A stretch of 64,000 bases of DNA from Siphonodentalium dalli. Lineage: Eukaryota; Mollusca; Scaphopoda; Gadilida; Siphonodentaliidae. The position numbers and the translations under genes are program-made. The number at the start of each line of letters is the position of its first letter. The first letter of the stretch is position 1. The notes beneath the pieces are model-generated. The model was not told where the DNA came from. It made no database searches and saw only the letters and a program-made list of their open reading frames with translations. Shown here piece by piece: positions 11,895 through 22,917 of this stretch. The stretch covers positions 174,095,164 through 174,159,163 of the forward strand of contig CP136066.1 in NCBI GenBank assembly GCA_032622095.1. The letters are read 5' to 3'.

Positions 11895-12508
11895 ACACAA
11901 TAGAAATGTCTTATGTTGCACACATTTCATTGAAGAGTGTTTTGATAAATAGATTTCTTGTAAAAAATATTGTAATGTTCTAAAAATAGCCACATTTTCT
12001 GTCCCAGTTTATAGAAAATAACGAGAGACTCTCTGAATCAAATTTGCTATTGTATACCCTCAAATATATACAGAAAGTTCAGAAAAGAGTAGTTACTTGA
12101 TAGTATTTGTTCATTTGTAGCTATATTAAACCTATTTAGCAGAACATCCCTACAAATGAATACAACAGGGTTTCTATGCCTGTTGTCTGCTTATATAATC
12201 TGAACATGATGATAACTACAAATGAAGAATTGGTTATCCAATTGTCTCGACTTGAAAATAAGCTTTTTATCTAGGGGCTAAAGAGTTTGTAAAAATTCAT
12301 GCTTGTCAAATGAGTTCTAAGTTCAAATCATTCTTTCTTGTGGGTTTCCTTTCCGTCTGAGGGCAAATAGAATTTGTTAATCCTTTGATAACTGAATATT
12401 TTGTGATGTGTAGTTTATACTTTATTCCCAGTCTTTTGTAAGGATGTTCAGCTGATAAGTTCAAACATAAAACTTCAGGATGTTCGCTGAAGGATGACCC
12501 CCTTAACC
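11895..12508. other. Unassigned DNA with possible TT-5 traces
   Basis: Short TT-5-like pieces (gcagaacatccctacaaatg at 12140; gatgttcagctgataagttc at 12444) in otherwise featureless AT-rich sequence. Confidence 0.4.
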
Positions 12509-12953
12509 TTAAAGGTACTCAATCCTATCAGATGGTCCCCATATCATCAAGTTACAACAACAACAACATTTCTTCAAAATACGCTTTTGTTATCAGAATC
12601 GATTAACTACAACCAAATAATGCAAACCGCTGTAAACTATTGTATAAAATTTCCCAAAATGTGTTATTTATCAACATGTTGTTCAACGAAATATCATTTG
12701 AGTATCACAAAATTTGGCCATTATTATCACTTCATTTTAGAGTTATCCATCTTCATCCGCAATTTTGTCCGAGACCGTTGATTTGATGGCCACAAATAAT
12801 TACTCATTTCAAGAAATAGAAAATTTCAAAAATCGATATCTGATCACTCTGGGCTTTGATGGGTGGGTTCCTTGACTTGAATCAAATATTTTGTACTCCC
12901 GAAGCCAAATAAATAGTAATTTGGGAGCGTCATTTCAGATTATGCATCTTTAA
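12509..12953. mobile_element. TT-6 element
   Basis: TTAAAGGTACTCAATCCTAT at the left, gattatgcatctTTAA at the right; same interior order as 5012-5412 plus the ggagcgtcatttcagat tail. Confidence 0.8.
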
Positions 12954-12957
12954 CATT

Positions 12958-13170
12958 TTAATCCATTCTTTACTAAATACTCATTGATGAGTAGTTATTC
13001 CATAGGAAATGTTTTCTGAACATTTCTCCCCTAATAAATAGGACTCCTTCTGTACCGGTTGTATTATCTACTAACTGCTTATTTTTCCTGAAAACCACTC
13101 CAGATGAATAATAAACGATTCCACTGTATACTTTTATAACAGAGTGGAGGATCCATTTAGTATAGACAGG
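12958..13170. mobile_element. TT-5 element, inverted
   Basis: TTAATCCATTCTTTACTAAA...ccatttagtatagacaggga. The left TTAA is 4 bp from the right TTAA of the TT-6 element ending at 12953. Confidence 0.78.
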
Positions 13171-13522
13171 GATGAACAGATAAGTGGTGGTTATATATGG
13201 ATATGTTGTGGTGTCGACAGAAGTCATACATTATTTTGTGTCTTCTGGGATTCCGTGTAAGGATAAGCCTGTTGTTGTATAATGAATAAATGAGTGTCTT
13301 CAGCAATCATAGGAATGGCTAACAGTCCCCGCCATAAGACTATTGGAAATCTGATGTTGGTTCATAATGAAATCTGCTCCACCCGTTTCTCATATTAACC
13401 CTGTGACTTCCAAATGGATTCTCCCATCCAGATCTAGCAGTCAGTCCTTCCCACGAGAAAAACACAGTGAGAGCACTTATTTGCTCTCGCATTTCAGAAG
13501 GCGGTGTTATTGCTCCAATAAT

Positions 13523-13903
13523 CAAGCCTTGAAATAGGGTGTCTGTCATTTGCAGAATGAGGTCCCCAGAGGGTGAATTTAGTGATGCTACCCCGCATAG
13601 CGGGCTAGCGTCACCAAATTCACCCTCTGGGGACCTCATTCTGCTTACACCTCAGCAGAATGAGGTTCCCAGAGGGTGAATTTGGTGATGCTAGCCCGCT
13701 ATGCGGGGTAGCATCACTAAATTCACCCTCTGGGGACCTCATTCTGCAAATGACAGACACCCTATTTCAAGGCCTATTTCAGCAGAATGAGGTTCCCAGA
13801 GGGTGAATTTGGTGATGCTAGCCCGCTATGCGGGGTAGCATCACTAAATTCACCCTCTGGGGACCTCATTCTGCAAATGACAGACACCCTATTTCAAGGC
13901 TTG
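13523..13903. mobile_element. HP8 variant with three hairpins, 8-bp duplication
   Basis: Ends CAAGCCTTG...CAAGGCTTG with the target duplication CCAATAAT (13515-13522, 13904-13911). It lacks the usual interior: the left hairpin is followed by a short spacer and the right hairpin with its tail (gacagacaccctatttcaag), and that unit is then repeated in tandem. Confidence 0.92.
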
Positions 13904-14456
13904 CCAATAATATATTTGTAAGTTGGGTTTTTCTCAAACAAAATGTCATTTTGGAATAGACCTATTTCCAGTTAAACTTTCAAATGCCAATATTTAACTG
14001 AGATGGGAAAGGTTCTAAATATACCTTCAAAAAGTTCAATAATGTATCAACTATTGCAGTGACCATGAAAATTTTGACAAGAGGGACGAGTGCAAATTTT
14101 AGCACCCGTGAATTAAAAATTGCGAGTGCATACGGGTGCGAGAGCAATCGCTCCCGTCTCATGGGAAAGACTGAGCAGTCCTCGAAATTGGCTATGGCAA
14201 TAAGCAATGCAGTGGGAAATACTGTGGCAACACTGCTAGTGGAATCTGACATGCCACAGCATTAAATTTTAAAGGCTTATGGCTTGTTATCCAATCCTCA
14301 TTTGAACTATTTGTTTTTCTATATGTATAATTGTCAATGTGATGTTCTGCTCTTAATTTCAAATAAATATTGTTTACACTGAATTTTCCGTGGGTCATTT
14401 TTCCTAATTTTAAGGGCTAGATCTAGAAAGTAGGGCCCTGCGAATCTACCAGTGAG
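13904..14456. other. Unassigned DNA with a GC-richer patch
   Basis: 14085-14265 is richer in GC and open on both strands, and part of it resembles 16100-16190. No known domain. Confidence 0.4.
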
Positions 14457-14720
14457 TTATCCCTTTCTATACTTAATGGATTCTTCTGTCAATTAAAAAG
14501 TATAGATTGGAATGGTCTAATATTCATTTGGAGGGGTGATAAGGAAATATGAGCGGGTGACAAAGAGAACAACAGACAATACAACGTAGAAGATTCCAAA
14601 CCATTGGTGGGAAATGTTCAGATAATAAGTTCAACAAATGTTTATTGAACTTATTGTCTGAACATTTCCTATGGGAACTACATGTACTCATCAAAAAGTA
14701 TTAAGTATAGAAAGTGTTAA
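14457..14720. mobile_element. TT-5 element, near full length
   Basis: Begins ttatccctttctatacttaa and ends aagtatagaaagtgTTAA. The central palindrome (gaaatgttcagataataagt ... and complement, 14610-14672) is intact. Confidence 0.82.
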
Positions 14721-14749
14721 CATTGAATCAAACAAGAGATCAGGCTGCT

Positions 14750-14997
14750 TTAACCCTTTGAGTGCCAGGTCCGATTTTTGTATCAACCCATATACCCTGT
14801 GCCAATGCATTCTCTTATATATGCGAGTCGACCATAGGTCGCCTCACATATATAAGAGAATGCATTGGCTTAACAATTTTTTTTAAATTTTTTTTTACAA
14901 TGTTTTACAATTTTAATATATTTTATTATATTCTTTAACAGACTTATTGTGTAGGTTTAGGGCTGATAATATCGGCCCCTGGCACTCAAAGGGTTAA
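14750..14997. mobile_element. TT-2 element
   Basis: TTAACCCTTTGAGTGCCAGG...TGGCACTCAAAGGGTTAA, hairpin core at 14799-14870. Its right TTAA (14994-14997) is also the left TTAA of a TT-5 fragment. Confidence 0.88.
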
Positions 14998-15089
14998 CAA
15001 TTTCTTTATGAGAGAACCCATCAGTTATAAAATTATACATTGGAATGGTCTGTTATTTAGGGATGTTCAGGAAATATGAGCATGTTACA
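14994..15089. mobile_element. TT-5 left fragment
   Basis: TTAACAATTTCTTTATGAGA then gttataaaattatacattgg. Starts on the TTAA that ends the TT-2 at 14750-14997. Confidence 0.65.
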
Positions 15090-15417
15090 AGTTCATATGG
15101 CTAACCCAAGTTAATTATAATAAAATATGATAATAAACTGATATAACTCTATTTGCTCATTATGCTCAAAATGGACTATAATATAGTCAGATTAGCACAA
15201 GAGGCTGAGACCTGTTAAAGCTTTTTGGCATTGTATGATAATTGATAAACATGCTGTCAAAACATCACAACAGCTAGCAATACAATATCAAGGATTAACA
15301 AGTAAAATTCAACAAGCAAATCAGTAATGACAGGTTGAAGTTGTTTGAAACCTGTCATTTGACAGGTACAATAAGCACAAATATGAATGCATAATTCTAA
15401 GAAGGCATAAATTCAGT

Positions 15418-15712
15418 TTTGGTTTCCATATGACAGGCAAAAACTCAGTTTGTGATTTCCATATGACAGGCAAAACTCAGTTTGTGATTTTCATGACAGG
15501 CAAAACTCAATATGTGATTTTCATATGACAGGATAAACTCAGTTTTTGATTTCCATATGACAGGCAAAACTCAGTTTGTGAATTTCATGGCAGGCAAAAC
15601 TCAGTTTGTGATTTTCATATGACAGGCAAAACTCAGTTTGTGAATTTCATGACAGGCAAAACTCAGTTTGTGATTTCCATATGACAGGCAAAACTCAATT
15701 TGTGCCTGTCAA
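15418..15712 (+). repeat. 29/32-bp minisatellite, about 10 units
   Basis: Unit tgtgatttccatatgacagg-caaaactcagtt; some units lack 'ata'. It ends 57 bp from TMEM63 exon 2, on its downstream (intron 2) side. Confidence 0.92.
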
Positions 15713-15769
15713 TTTGACTGTTATCATATCGTGAGACTTGGATGAAAGATACATGTAACATCAACTTAC

Positions 15770-15852
15770 TTTTCCTCGTTCCTGCTGACCAGCGCTATTC
15801 TCCCATAATCCCATGCTATCTTCCGTAAAATTGTGAAGAGAATGAGAAGTAG
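15770..15852 (-). CDS. TMEM63: TMEM63/CSC1-like channel, second coding exon
   Basis: Internal exon of 83 bp. On the minus strand an acceptor (cattgcag) precedes it and a donor (GTAAGT) follows it. Entering in phase 0 it encodes 27 residues plus two bases of the next codon: a hydrophobic stretch LLLILFTIL, then RKIAWDYGRIALV, then SRNEE. TMEM63/OSCA proteins carry this arrangement right after the first membrane segment (R-[KR]-x-AWDYGR-x-ALV), which is the basis of the call. The family forms osmo- and stretch-sensitive, calcium-permeable cation channels in plasma or lysosomal membranes. The exon joins in frame to the exon at 20640-20753, completing the membrane helix. Intron 1 is about 4.8 kb and carries HP8, TT-1, TT-6 and other repeats. 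The next exon was not found at lower coordinates, so the gene probably runs off the left edge or continues after a long intron. TMEM63 A, B and C paralogues cannot be told apart from this fragment. Confidence 0.82.
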
Positions 15853-15874
15853 CTGCAATGAAAACATGGCACTA

Positions 15875-15950
15875 TTAACACTTTCTATAATAAATGGATT
15901 CTCCAAACAAGTTATTAAAGTATTTATTGGAACGGTCTATTATTAATCTG
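15875..15950. mobile_element. TT-5 left fragment in TMEM63 intron 1
   Basis: TTAACACTTTCTATAATAAA, then gttattaaagtatttattgg. It starts about 20 bp upstream of the TMEM63 exon 2 acceptor side. Confidence 0.7.
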
Positions 15951-16249
15951 GGGTTATTATGCATTTATAACTGAAGTAAAGCCATAACTGCACCGCAATT
16001 AACGATTATGTGACTGCTTTTAAAAATAATTTAATTTAATTATTGTATTAGACTCAGCCCTTTTAATTCAGATTGTTTGGCTTCCGTAATCTGCTACGGC
16101 AACCCTTTACTGTGGCCCAGTTTGTTTCAGCAAATGGCTTCGGCATTACCGATTGCCATAGCCAATTATGAGAGCTGTAGACTGTTGACTCAATTTAACC
16201 AAAAAATTTAATAAAATTTAATTTAAACAAAAAAATTTAAATTAAAAAA

Positions 16250-16385
16250 ACATACACTGTTATATCATCTGCCAGGGAACCCCGAGTCACCACACCAAAT
16301 TTAGTTGAAATCGGTCCAGGGGTCTGGGAGAAAAATCGCGAACAGACAGATCCTACTCTTTTATATACATACCGGTACACAGGTA
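16250..16385 (+). repeat. Family-N2 repeat
   Basis: ctgccagggaaccccgagtc, accacaccaaatttagttga, aatcggtccaggggtctggg, then gaacagacag. An inverted relative is at 53460-53600. In TMEM63 intron 1. Confidence 0.65.
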
Positions 16386-17020
16386 GTTACACCAGAGAAC
16401 ATACATTCTTTTTGCCTCTAATTGCGAAAATTATGACAAGTGTCATGCAAAATGAAAATATATGTTAAAACCATGGATAAATTTCCAACATCATGGCGCA
16501 AATAGAAATTTGAGTACATTATGATTTGAAAACAAAAATGTTGTTTGAATATAGCCAATTTAACACTGAATGTATGCATGGATATCCAAATTTGGGTGAA
16601 GAAAGATGGAATCAGAATATGTATGCAGCCAAAGACTGCCTCAGTCGCTGATTCGTCGAAAATATCTGCTAATAATTATTTGACAGTTGATTGACAGTTG
16701 TGGAAAGGTCCATTAAATGAAGAAAAGGAACACCGGTGATATTCCTTGACTGCCGATACACTGTAGCTAACTGCTGACTGTTTCATTTGTATGCATATAT
16801 AAATTTGTTGGAGCTCAATTCTGCTGGAAGTTACTGTTTCATACTAGTTGATGATTACAAGCGATTTAACCACACAATCCTCTGGTTATCTTCTTGCAGT
16901 TTATAACCGTGTTTAAAGTCTAACCAAAATGTGGTCTAACTGGGGTGCCACCCCGGGTCGATATGTCATTTACTTTAATAGGGCAGTTAGTAAAGAATGG
17001 ATTAAAATAGTAGGCAGAGA

Positions 17021-17478
17021 CAAGCCTGAGTTTAGTGTGCCTGTCATTTGCAGAATGAGGTCCCCAGAGGGTGAATTTAGTGATGATATCCCGCATAGCG
17101 GACTAGCATCACTAAATTCACACCAGGGGACCTCATTCTGCTTAGGCCTATTCTTCTCTGGAAATTTCTTTATTATCAAATTTCTATAAAATCTTCTTCA
17201 CATAGATTCTTCTTTTTTTTAGTTTAGTTTCTCTATATTCCCAAATTGGCAGACGACACATTGCATAATCGAGGTTCCCAATGGGTGTACATCACAATAT
17301 TCACCATTTGGTAACTTAAATCTGAGTCTATGTCTCCCATAGCAGATGAGGCCTAAGCAGAATGATGTCCACAGAGGGTGAATTTAGTGATGCTAGCCCA
17401 CTATGTGGGATAACGTCACTAAATTCAGCCTCTGGGGACCTCATTCTGTAAATGACAGGCACACTAAACTCAGGTTTG
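17021..17478 (-). mobile_element. HP8 element, complete, in TMEM63 intron 1
   Basis: Ends CAAGCCTGAG...CTCAGGTTTG with perfect target duplication GGCAGAGA (17013-17020, 17479-17486). Both hairpins are present; the second arm of the left one has lost a few bases. Confidence 0.92.
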
Positions 17479-17670
17479 GGCAGAGACATGTGTTACAATC
17501 AATCTCATCGGCATGGACATTTCCATTCAGCTGGAAATAACCTCTCCCATAAATAGACTCCATATTTGCTGGACTATTTTATAAATCACATGATTGATCA
17601 TGTGCATAATACCGGGAAAAACGTGTTAAACTTGGAACTAATTTTTGCTATTTATAATTATTATCACTAT

Positions 17671-18070
17671 TTAACCCTTTACCCAACAAACCGGCCAAAA
17701 CCGGCCAAATAAAGCTTCAACAGCCTAAAATATCTTCGGTCTGTCTCAATAGAACCATACAAATATGCATATCATTGGAATCGGCTCATTGACCACATTG
17801 TGATAGTTACAGTTATGCCCTGTGCCAATGCATTCTCTTATATATGCGAGTCGACCATAGGTCGCCTCGCATATATAAGAGAATGCATTGGCCTAAAAAA
17901 AATATTTTTTTAACACTTTTTACCATTTTTTCTTACATTCTTTAACAATTTTATAATATTTAATGTGTTAAGCCAATGCATTCTCTTATATATGCGAGGC
18001 GACCTATGGTCGACTCGCATATATAAGAGAATGCATTGGCACAGGGTCGTTCTGTTGGGTAAAGGGTTAA
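17671..18070. mobile_element. TT-1 element (TTAA-bounded, 400 bp)
   Basis: Ends TTAACCCTTTACCCAACA and its complement. One flank carries ccggccaaaaccggcc and about 150 bp of unique interior; the other is short. In the middle two 66-bp hairpin cores (accaatgcattctc...gagaatgcattgg type; 17822-17890 and 17972-18040) face each other across an AT-rich spacer. TTAA with CCC-type ends fits piggyBac-like MITEs. It sits in TMEM63 intron 1. Confidence 0.88.
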
Positions 18071-18294
18071 TGCATGATCAAGTTTGGTACGGCCATGCAG
18101 TAAATAAATTCTGCTCCATTCACATCTATGCGCTCAACGAGTTAAAGGTCATTCATTACCTTATTAACAGGGCCATGTATTATATCATTGTGCAAATATG
18201 GTTTCTATTTATGGATGAGGTTATTTCTGAGCGAAAGTGGAAATGGCCGACATGATGCAAATGTGATTACAATGAGTATCTATCAGTCAGAAAT

Positions 18295-18347
18295 AAACGA
18301 GAGGCCGATCACGATCGGCAGATGTTTAACCCATACCTTGGCGATAG
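18295..18347 (+). repeat. 53-bp conserved block, copy 1
   Basis: AAACGAGAGGCCGATCACG ... CCATACCTTGGCGATAG. Identical over 53 bases to 58295-58347 and 61540-61592, while the flanks differ. Includes a perfect stem GCCGATC-ac-GATCGGC. Role unknown; it lies in TMEM63 intron 1 next to a decayed family-N repeat. Confidence 0.85.
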
Positions 18348-18763
18348 TGATCAGCTATTTTCAGTTTGGACGTAAAAATCCATAAGCCATAACTCCGTTT
18401 AAAAAAAAATGGATCAAACCCAAATTCGAACTACAAAAATCCATACAAGTGAAGGGGATATAATAGGAGAATGATTACATGAAAAATATACAAAAGCATA
18501 AAGTTGATGACCAGGGTTAACAATTTTAACTCTATAAAATTAGGGGACTGTACCAGGTATGTCACTTGAATACTGCATTGATAGGCTAAACCAGAGAGCT
18601 ATGTGGGAGTTGATAAACTCTGGCCAACACTGTCCACACACTATGGAAATGCAATAAACAACAGATGGCTATTAAGTCATTTTATATGTGCAGCAGTGAG
18701 CATCAGATATCATATTATAGGACTTTGTAACTTTAGAAAAATAGTGCTACTAAATGGGGTTCT

Positions 18764-18871
18764 CTTTGTCTGCTCAAATTCTGAGAACATCCCTACAAAT
18801 GAACAGTAGACTATTCCAATTTATACTTTTACAACTGAATGGGAGAGTCCATTGATTCATGAATGGGTTAC
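18764..18871. mobile_element. TT-5 right fragment
   Basis: ttgtctgctcaaattctgag ... actattccaatttatacttt ... aatgggagagtccattgatt. Inner and outer ends missing. Confidence 0.65.
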
Positions 18872-19039
18872 ACCTTTCACTGCTGTGCTGAACATATGAT
18901 GGCTAAAAATAACTCTAATTCAATAATACAGGTTTATCTCTTGTCTCTCTCTTAGAGCTAAACTGATATCACAGGTAATTAATTGTAAGCTGCTATGGTT
19001 ATATTGTATATAAAGCATAAAAATCTCAAATCTGTTCAA

Positions 19040-19577
19040 TTCTTAGTTAAAAAGGGGCCATAACTCTGGTATAAAAAATAGGATCTAACCCATATACAAA
19101 CTCGATCTGTATTTTGAGTTGAGAAACTCACATACCAATTTGGTTCCTATCAGATGAAAACTGGTTGATTTATCGAAGCATGTATGAATTCTATGTCAAA
19201 GGACCATAACTCCGTTAAAAATAATCTGATCAAACCCATATTTGAACTTGAACTGTATTTTTGGTGGAGAAACTCACATACCAAATTTGGTTCTGATCAG
19301 ATAATTTTTTTTAGTTATTGTAGAATCCATAAATTCTAAGTCGAAAAAGGGCTATAACTCCATAAAAAAAATTCGGATCAAACCCATTTTCGAACTCGAT
19401 CTGTATTTTGGGCTGAGAAACTCACATACCAAATTTGGTTCCGATCAAATTGAAAATGTTTCAGTTATCGCATTATGCGTAAAGTGTCTATGGACAGACA
19501 GACAGACGAATGACGAGTGTTCAATCCGGACAACGACAATATGTGTACCATACTATGGTATGGGTACACATAAAAAG
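19040..19577 (+). repeat. Family-N repeat array, complete right module
   Basis: Three units of about 125 bp (ccataactc-g-taaaaaa, tcaaacccatattcgaact, cacataccaaatttggttcc), then gacagacagacagacg, caatccggacaacgac, the hairpin tgtgtaccatactatggtat-gggtacaca and AAAAA. Confidence 0.8.
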
Positions 19578-20142
19578 GTCCTCGTTATATAAATAATCCA
19601 AGTTTATATTCATCTATATTCAGGATACGGATATATGAAGAAAATTATCTGTTTGTCATGCAACATATCTCCATGAACATATAAGTTTACCTTTGATCAC
19701 AAACTTTATTTATATCTATTGAATAAATTGTACTAAAAAGATTACTAAATTTTATTTTAAAAAGTATCCCTTTGATGTGCAATGAAAGCCATGTTTTTTT
19801 TATTTTGTGGTTTGCATACATTTTCGACCAAACTGGGATAGGGTCGGACGAAGAAAAAAAGTTATGATATTGGGACAAGTAATATGTTTTTTGCATATTT
19901 GGTGCAGGCAATTCTGTATGATTATTTACATGAAAATAGCCCAAAATAGTCTGGATTTGGAATCGTTTGTCAGATTTGAATCGAAATTGGCTATCCTGAT
20001 ACAAAATTTATCGACTTATGCATAAGATCTGTGGATTTTTACTCTCTCAAATGAAATGGTTATGGTTCACAGCAGTGAAAGCCACTTGACTCTATAAAAT
20101 TTGGCAAATTTTATGCCACTTAAAAATAAACGGACAATGCCT

Positions 20143-20590
20143 TTACAGGTACTCAATCCCATATTATCAAATACAACAACAAAATTACTTCAAAATACGC
20201 TTTAGTTATCAAAATCGATTAATTGCAACAAAATAATGCCAACCACTGTCAACTATGGTATAAAATTACCCAAAACGTGTTATTTATCAACATTTTGTTC
20301 TCAACGAAATATGGCCATATTATCACTTGAGTATCACAAAATTTGCCCATGTTACCATTTGATTTTAGAGTTATCCATCTTCATCTGCAATTTTGTCAGA
20401 GACCATCCGTTTGACGTATTTCTGGGTCACATATAATTGCACATCTCGAGAAATAACAAACTCCAAAAATTTATATCTAATCACTCTGAGCTTTGATGGG
20501 TGGGTTCCTCGACACAAATAAAATATTTTTTACTCCCGAAGCCAAATAAATAGTAATTTAGGAGCGTTAATTCGGATAATGCATCTTTAA
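20143..20590. mobile_element. TT-6 element just downstream of TMEM63 exon 1
   Basis: Left end mutated (ttacaggtactcaatccc), right end ggataatgcatctTTAA. It occupies intron 1, about 50 bp past the exon 1 donor. Confidence 0.8.
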
Positions 20591-20639
20591 CCTTTAACTA
20601 CACACACCATCTAACTGAAGGATTAGTATAAATACTTAC

Positions 20640-20753
20640 CACCCATGTCACAACATTTATGATTAGATTTTCTGGGATGCCAGCATATACATCCTGTAGA
20701 AAATGGACTGTAGAATTCTTCGTGTACGTTCCACACTTGTCCAGCTCACCCAT
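20640..20753 (-). CDS. TMEM63: TMEM63/CSC1-like channel, first coding exon
   Basis: 38 codons from ATG (20753-20751) to a GTG followed at once by the donor GTAAGT (20639-20634), phase 0. The peptide begins MGELDKCGTY, has a likely N-glycosylation site (N-S-T) and ends YAGIPENLIINVVTWV. The order short extracellular N-terminus, one Cys, 'GIP-x-x-L-x-x-N', first helix is typical of TMEM63 proteins. The helix continues without a break into the exon at 15770-15852. The ATG is the first in-frame Met after an upstream in-frame stop (TAG about 48 bases upstream), which supports this start. Whether the upstream bases are 5'UTR in the same exon or intron is unclear: a weak acceptor (cttgccag) lies 12 bases before the ATG. 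No convincing core promoter is visible nearby, so non-coding 5' exons may lie at higher coordinates. Identification rests on the two exons together. Confidence 0.75.
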
Positions 20754-20937
20754 TTCTATAAATAGCTGGCAAGATTCTCTATAAAGGTACTCGTCATGTC
20801 TCTATCACCAAAGCAGCATTATCCTCTCAGTATCATTTTTTCTCTTTGTTATTCAACTTGAAAAATAAATAAAATTATTTGATAAAATAACATAGAAACA
20901 TTGACATTGTGCCTAACGAGACAAATCTTTAGATATC

Positions 20938-21167
20938 TTAACCCTTTCATGACGAGAGCTGCGCTGGGCAGCATTAAATATCATGTGCCAGTGTATTCTC
21001 TTATATATGTGAGTCTCCCATAGGGAGCCTCGGATATATAAGAGAATTCACTGGTTTACAAGGTCAAGGTAAATATTGTTAAGCCAATGCATTCTCTTAT
21101 ATATGAGAATGGGAGACTTGTTTATAAAAAAGAGAATGCATAGGCCCAGGGTTTTGTCATGGAAGGT
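20938..21167. mobile_element. TT-3 element, right TTAA lost
   Basis: TTAACCCTTTCATGACGAGA at the left; two hairpin cores (20988-21055, 21084-21146) joined by cttaca-aggtcaaggtaaat. The right end stops at tgtcatggaagg. It lies upstream of the TMEM63 start exon. Confidence 0.78.
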
Positions 21168-22520
21168 GGTGCAGAGGTGTCTTGTTTCCATATTAGTTAG
21201 CAATGGAATATTTTTCAAAAAACTAAATGTTCGATAAACCAGTTGTAAACACAAATGTTATCAAATATGGTAATCAGAAAATAGCCATTACGCATGCAAA
21301 ATTCATTGCACCAGACCCATATTCAAACCTGAGTATTTTTGACTGCTAAACACACATACCAACTTTGGTTTCAATCAAATAACTCAAATTGGAGTTATCG
21401 ATAAAAAACTGAATTGTTAAGACAGACAGACAGAAAGATGGACGGATAGAGACTGATAACATAATACAAATAAAAGGCATAGAAACATTAATCTTGTTTT
21501 GTTATTGCATCATGTTCTTTATTTAGTTCTCTGAATGTTCCCTTCCTCAGCTTCCTGTAGGTTACAGTGAAGAAATTTGATTGGTAGCGCCCTCCAATGG
21601 ATTTTGGGCTAAGATGCAGGTATAGAATTAAAAACATTCTGACCCCTGGTTGGTTAATAGTAGCTTTGATGTTTAAACATATAAAATACATGCAATCACT
21701 CCTCTTGAAATTTCAGACCACAAACAAAACATTGTCACATTGTAAAGCATGTGGTTCCAAGTTTCAATTTGTTTGGTGTGAGGTAAAAAATGTCAATATT
21801 TTTTTTATGCAATTCTGACTCTAGATTATAAATCTGAAATTTAAAGGTACATTACCCAACTATATGATTTTTTTTCATGCAGAAAATTTGCTGCGGATGC
21901 CAATCCTGGTGATCATGTAGTCATTTATCACAATTTGTGGATATTCAGGGCTGCAGGTCTATGTGATATAATTACTTCACTGTAACATGTATCAATATAG
22001 CTAGCTCAGTTGTAACACTGAGACTCTGTAGATAATCATCTCTTACAGCCGCAGCTGATAATTATCCACTGATTGTCACCGAGGTGACCCATAATTTGTA
22101 TCAACAATACATGGTTACGACCGATCTATATCAGCTTACCCTGGGAATTTCCATAAAACAACTGTCCCTGCGAAAATCTAATAACAACCACATGAGAAAA
22201 TCAATTGCTCAAACACAGATACCATGAATATTTCATCACAGTGAAACCACAGACCATATTGTTGTATTTGCAATGGTGCTAGCATGTTTTATGTTTAATT
22301 GACAAAGCAATCAATTTGTCACATACAGCTTCTGTTCTGCATTCTGGTGTATCGGTTATGTACGAGGTACATACGATTGCTAAATTGATCCCACCAAGTA
22401 TACATTAGAACGGTACATTCTATATTTGTAGGGATGTTCAGATACTAAAAGCAGACCTATGGTAAACAGAGAAACAATCAGACCTCGAAATATGGTCCTG
22501 GACATTTGCAGACATTAATA
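21168..22520. other. DNA upstream of the TMEM63 start exon
   Basis: Family-N remnant at 21300-21450 (accaactttggtttcaatca, gacagacagacagaaag). A possible small exon at 21717-21785 (see findings). Repeat-like ttaaaggtacattacccaac at 21840. A TT-5 fragment around 22385-22470. Confidence 0.45.
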
Positions 22521-22737
22521 TACAGTAATGCCCTAAATAATCGATTCCTTAACCACAGCAGAATTATGGGTAATTTTTCAGGATTTAGTCGGAAATATGG
22601 CTTGTTGCCATTCATCGGAAAGCTCTCACTGTCTGTGCTACTCTCATTCCAATGAATGGCAACAAGCCATATTTCCAACTAAATCCTGAAAAATTACCCA
22701 TAATTCTGCTGTGGTTAAGGAGTCGATTATTTAGGGA
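22521..22737. mobile_element. TA-1 copy, right end cut
   Basis: Left end complete. The right arm ends at gattatttaggg without CATTACTGTA, and part of the apex is replaced by tgtctgtgctactctc. Confidence 0.88.
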
Positions 22738-22763
22738 ATTAATCACTGAATTAATATACAAGA

Positions 22764-22908
22764 TCAGGGTAAATATTGTTAGGCCAATGCATTCTATTAT
22801 ATGTGCGAGCCTGCCAGGCTCCCTATGGGAGACTAGCATATATAAGAGAATGCATTGGCAAAGGATCTTTAATGCTACACCCGAGCAGCTCCTGTCGTGA
22901 AAGGGTTA
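22764..22908. mobile_element. TT-3 right half
   Basis: Starts at gatcagggtaaatattg, has one hairpin core with a longer apex (22785-22858) and ends cctgtcgtgaaagggTTAA. The left half is missing, apparently removed together with the right end of the TA-1 copy at 22521. Confidence 0.75.
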
Positions 22909-22917
22909 AAGGGTATA

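Noticed and set aside
11463-11983. Three overlapping frames of 121-146 codons with repeats of MYYQKTPTITC
   Set aside because: All come from the 28-bp minisatellite read in three frames; no start context or non-repeat coding part.
13340-13639. 99-codon minus-strand frame beginning MRSPEGEF
   Set aside because: The MRSPEGEF start is the HP8 hairpin, which gives the same peptide at every HP8 copy; the rest is non-repeat but has no support.
17021-18070. HP8 and TT hairpins considered as transcription terminators or pre-miRNAs
   Set aside because: They have dispersed copies with target duplications or TTAA ends, so they are transposable-element parts; individual small-RNA use cannot be judged from sequence.
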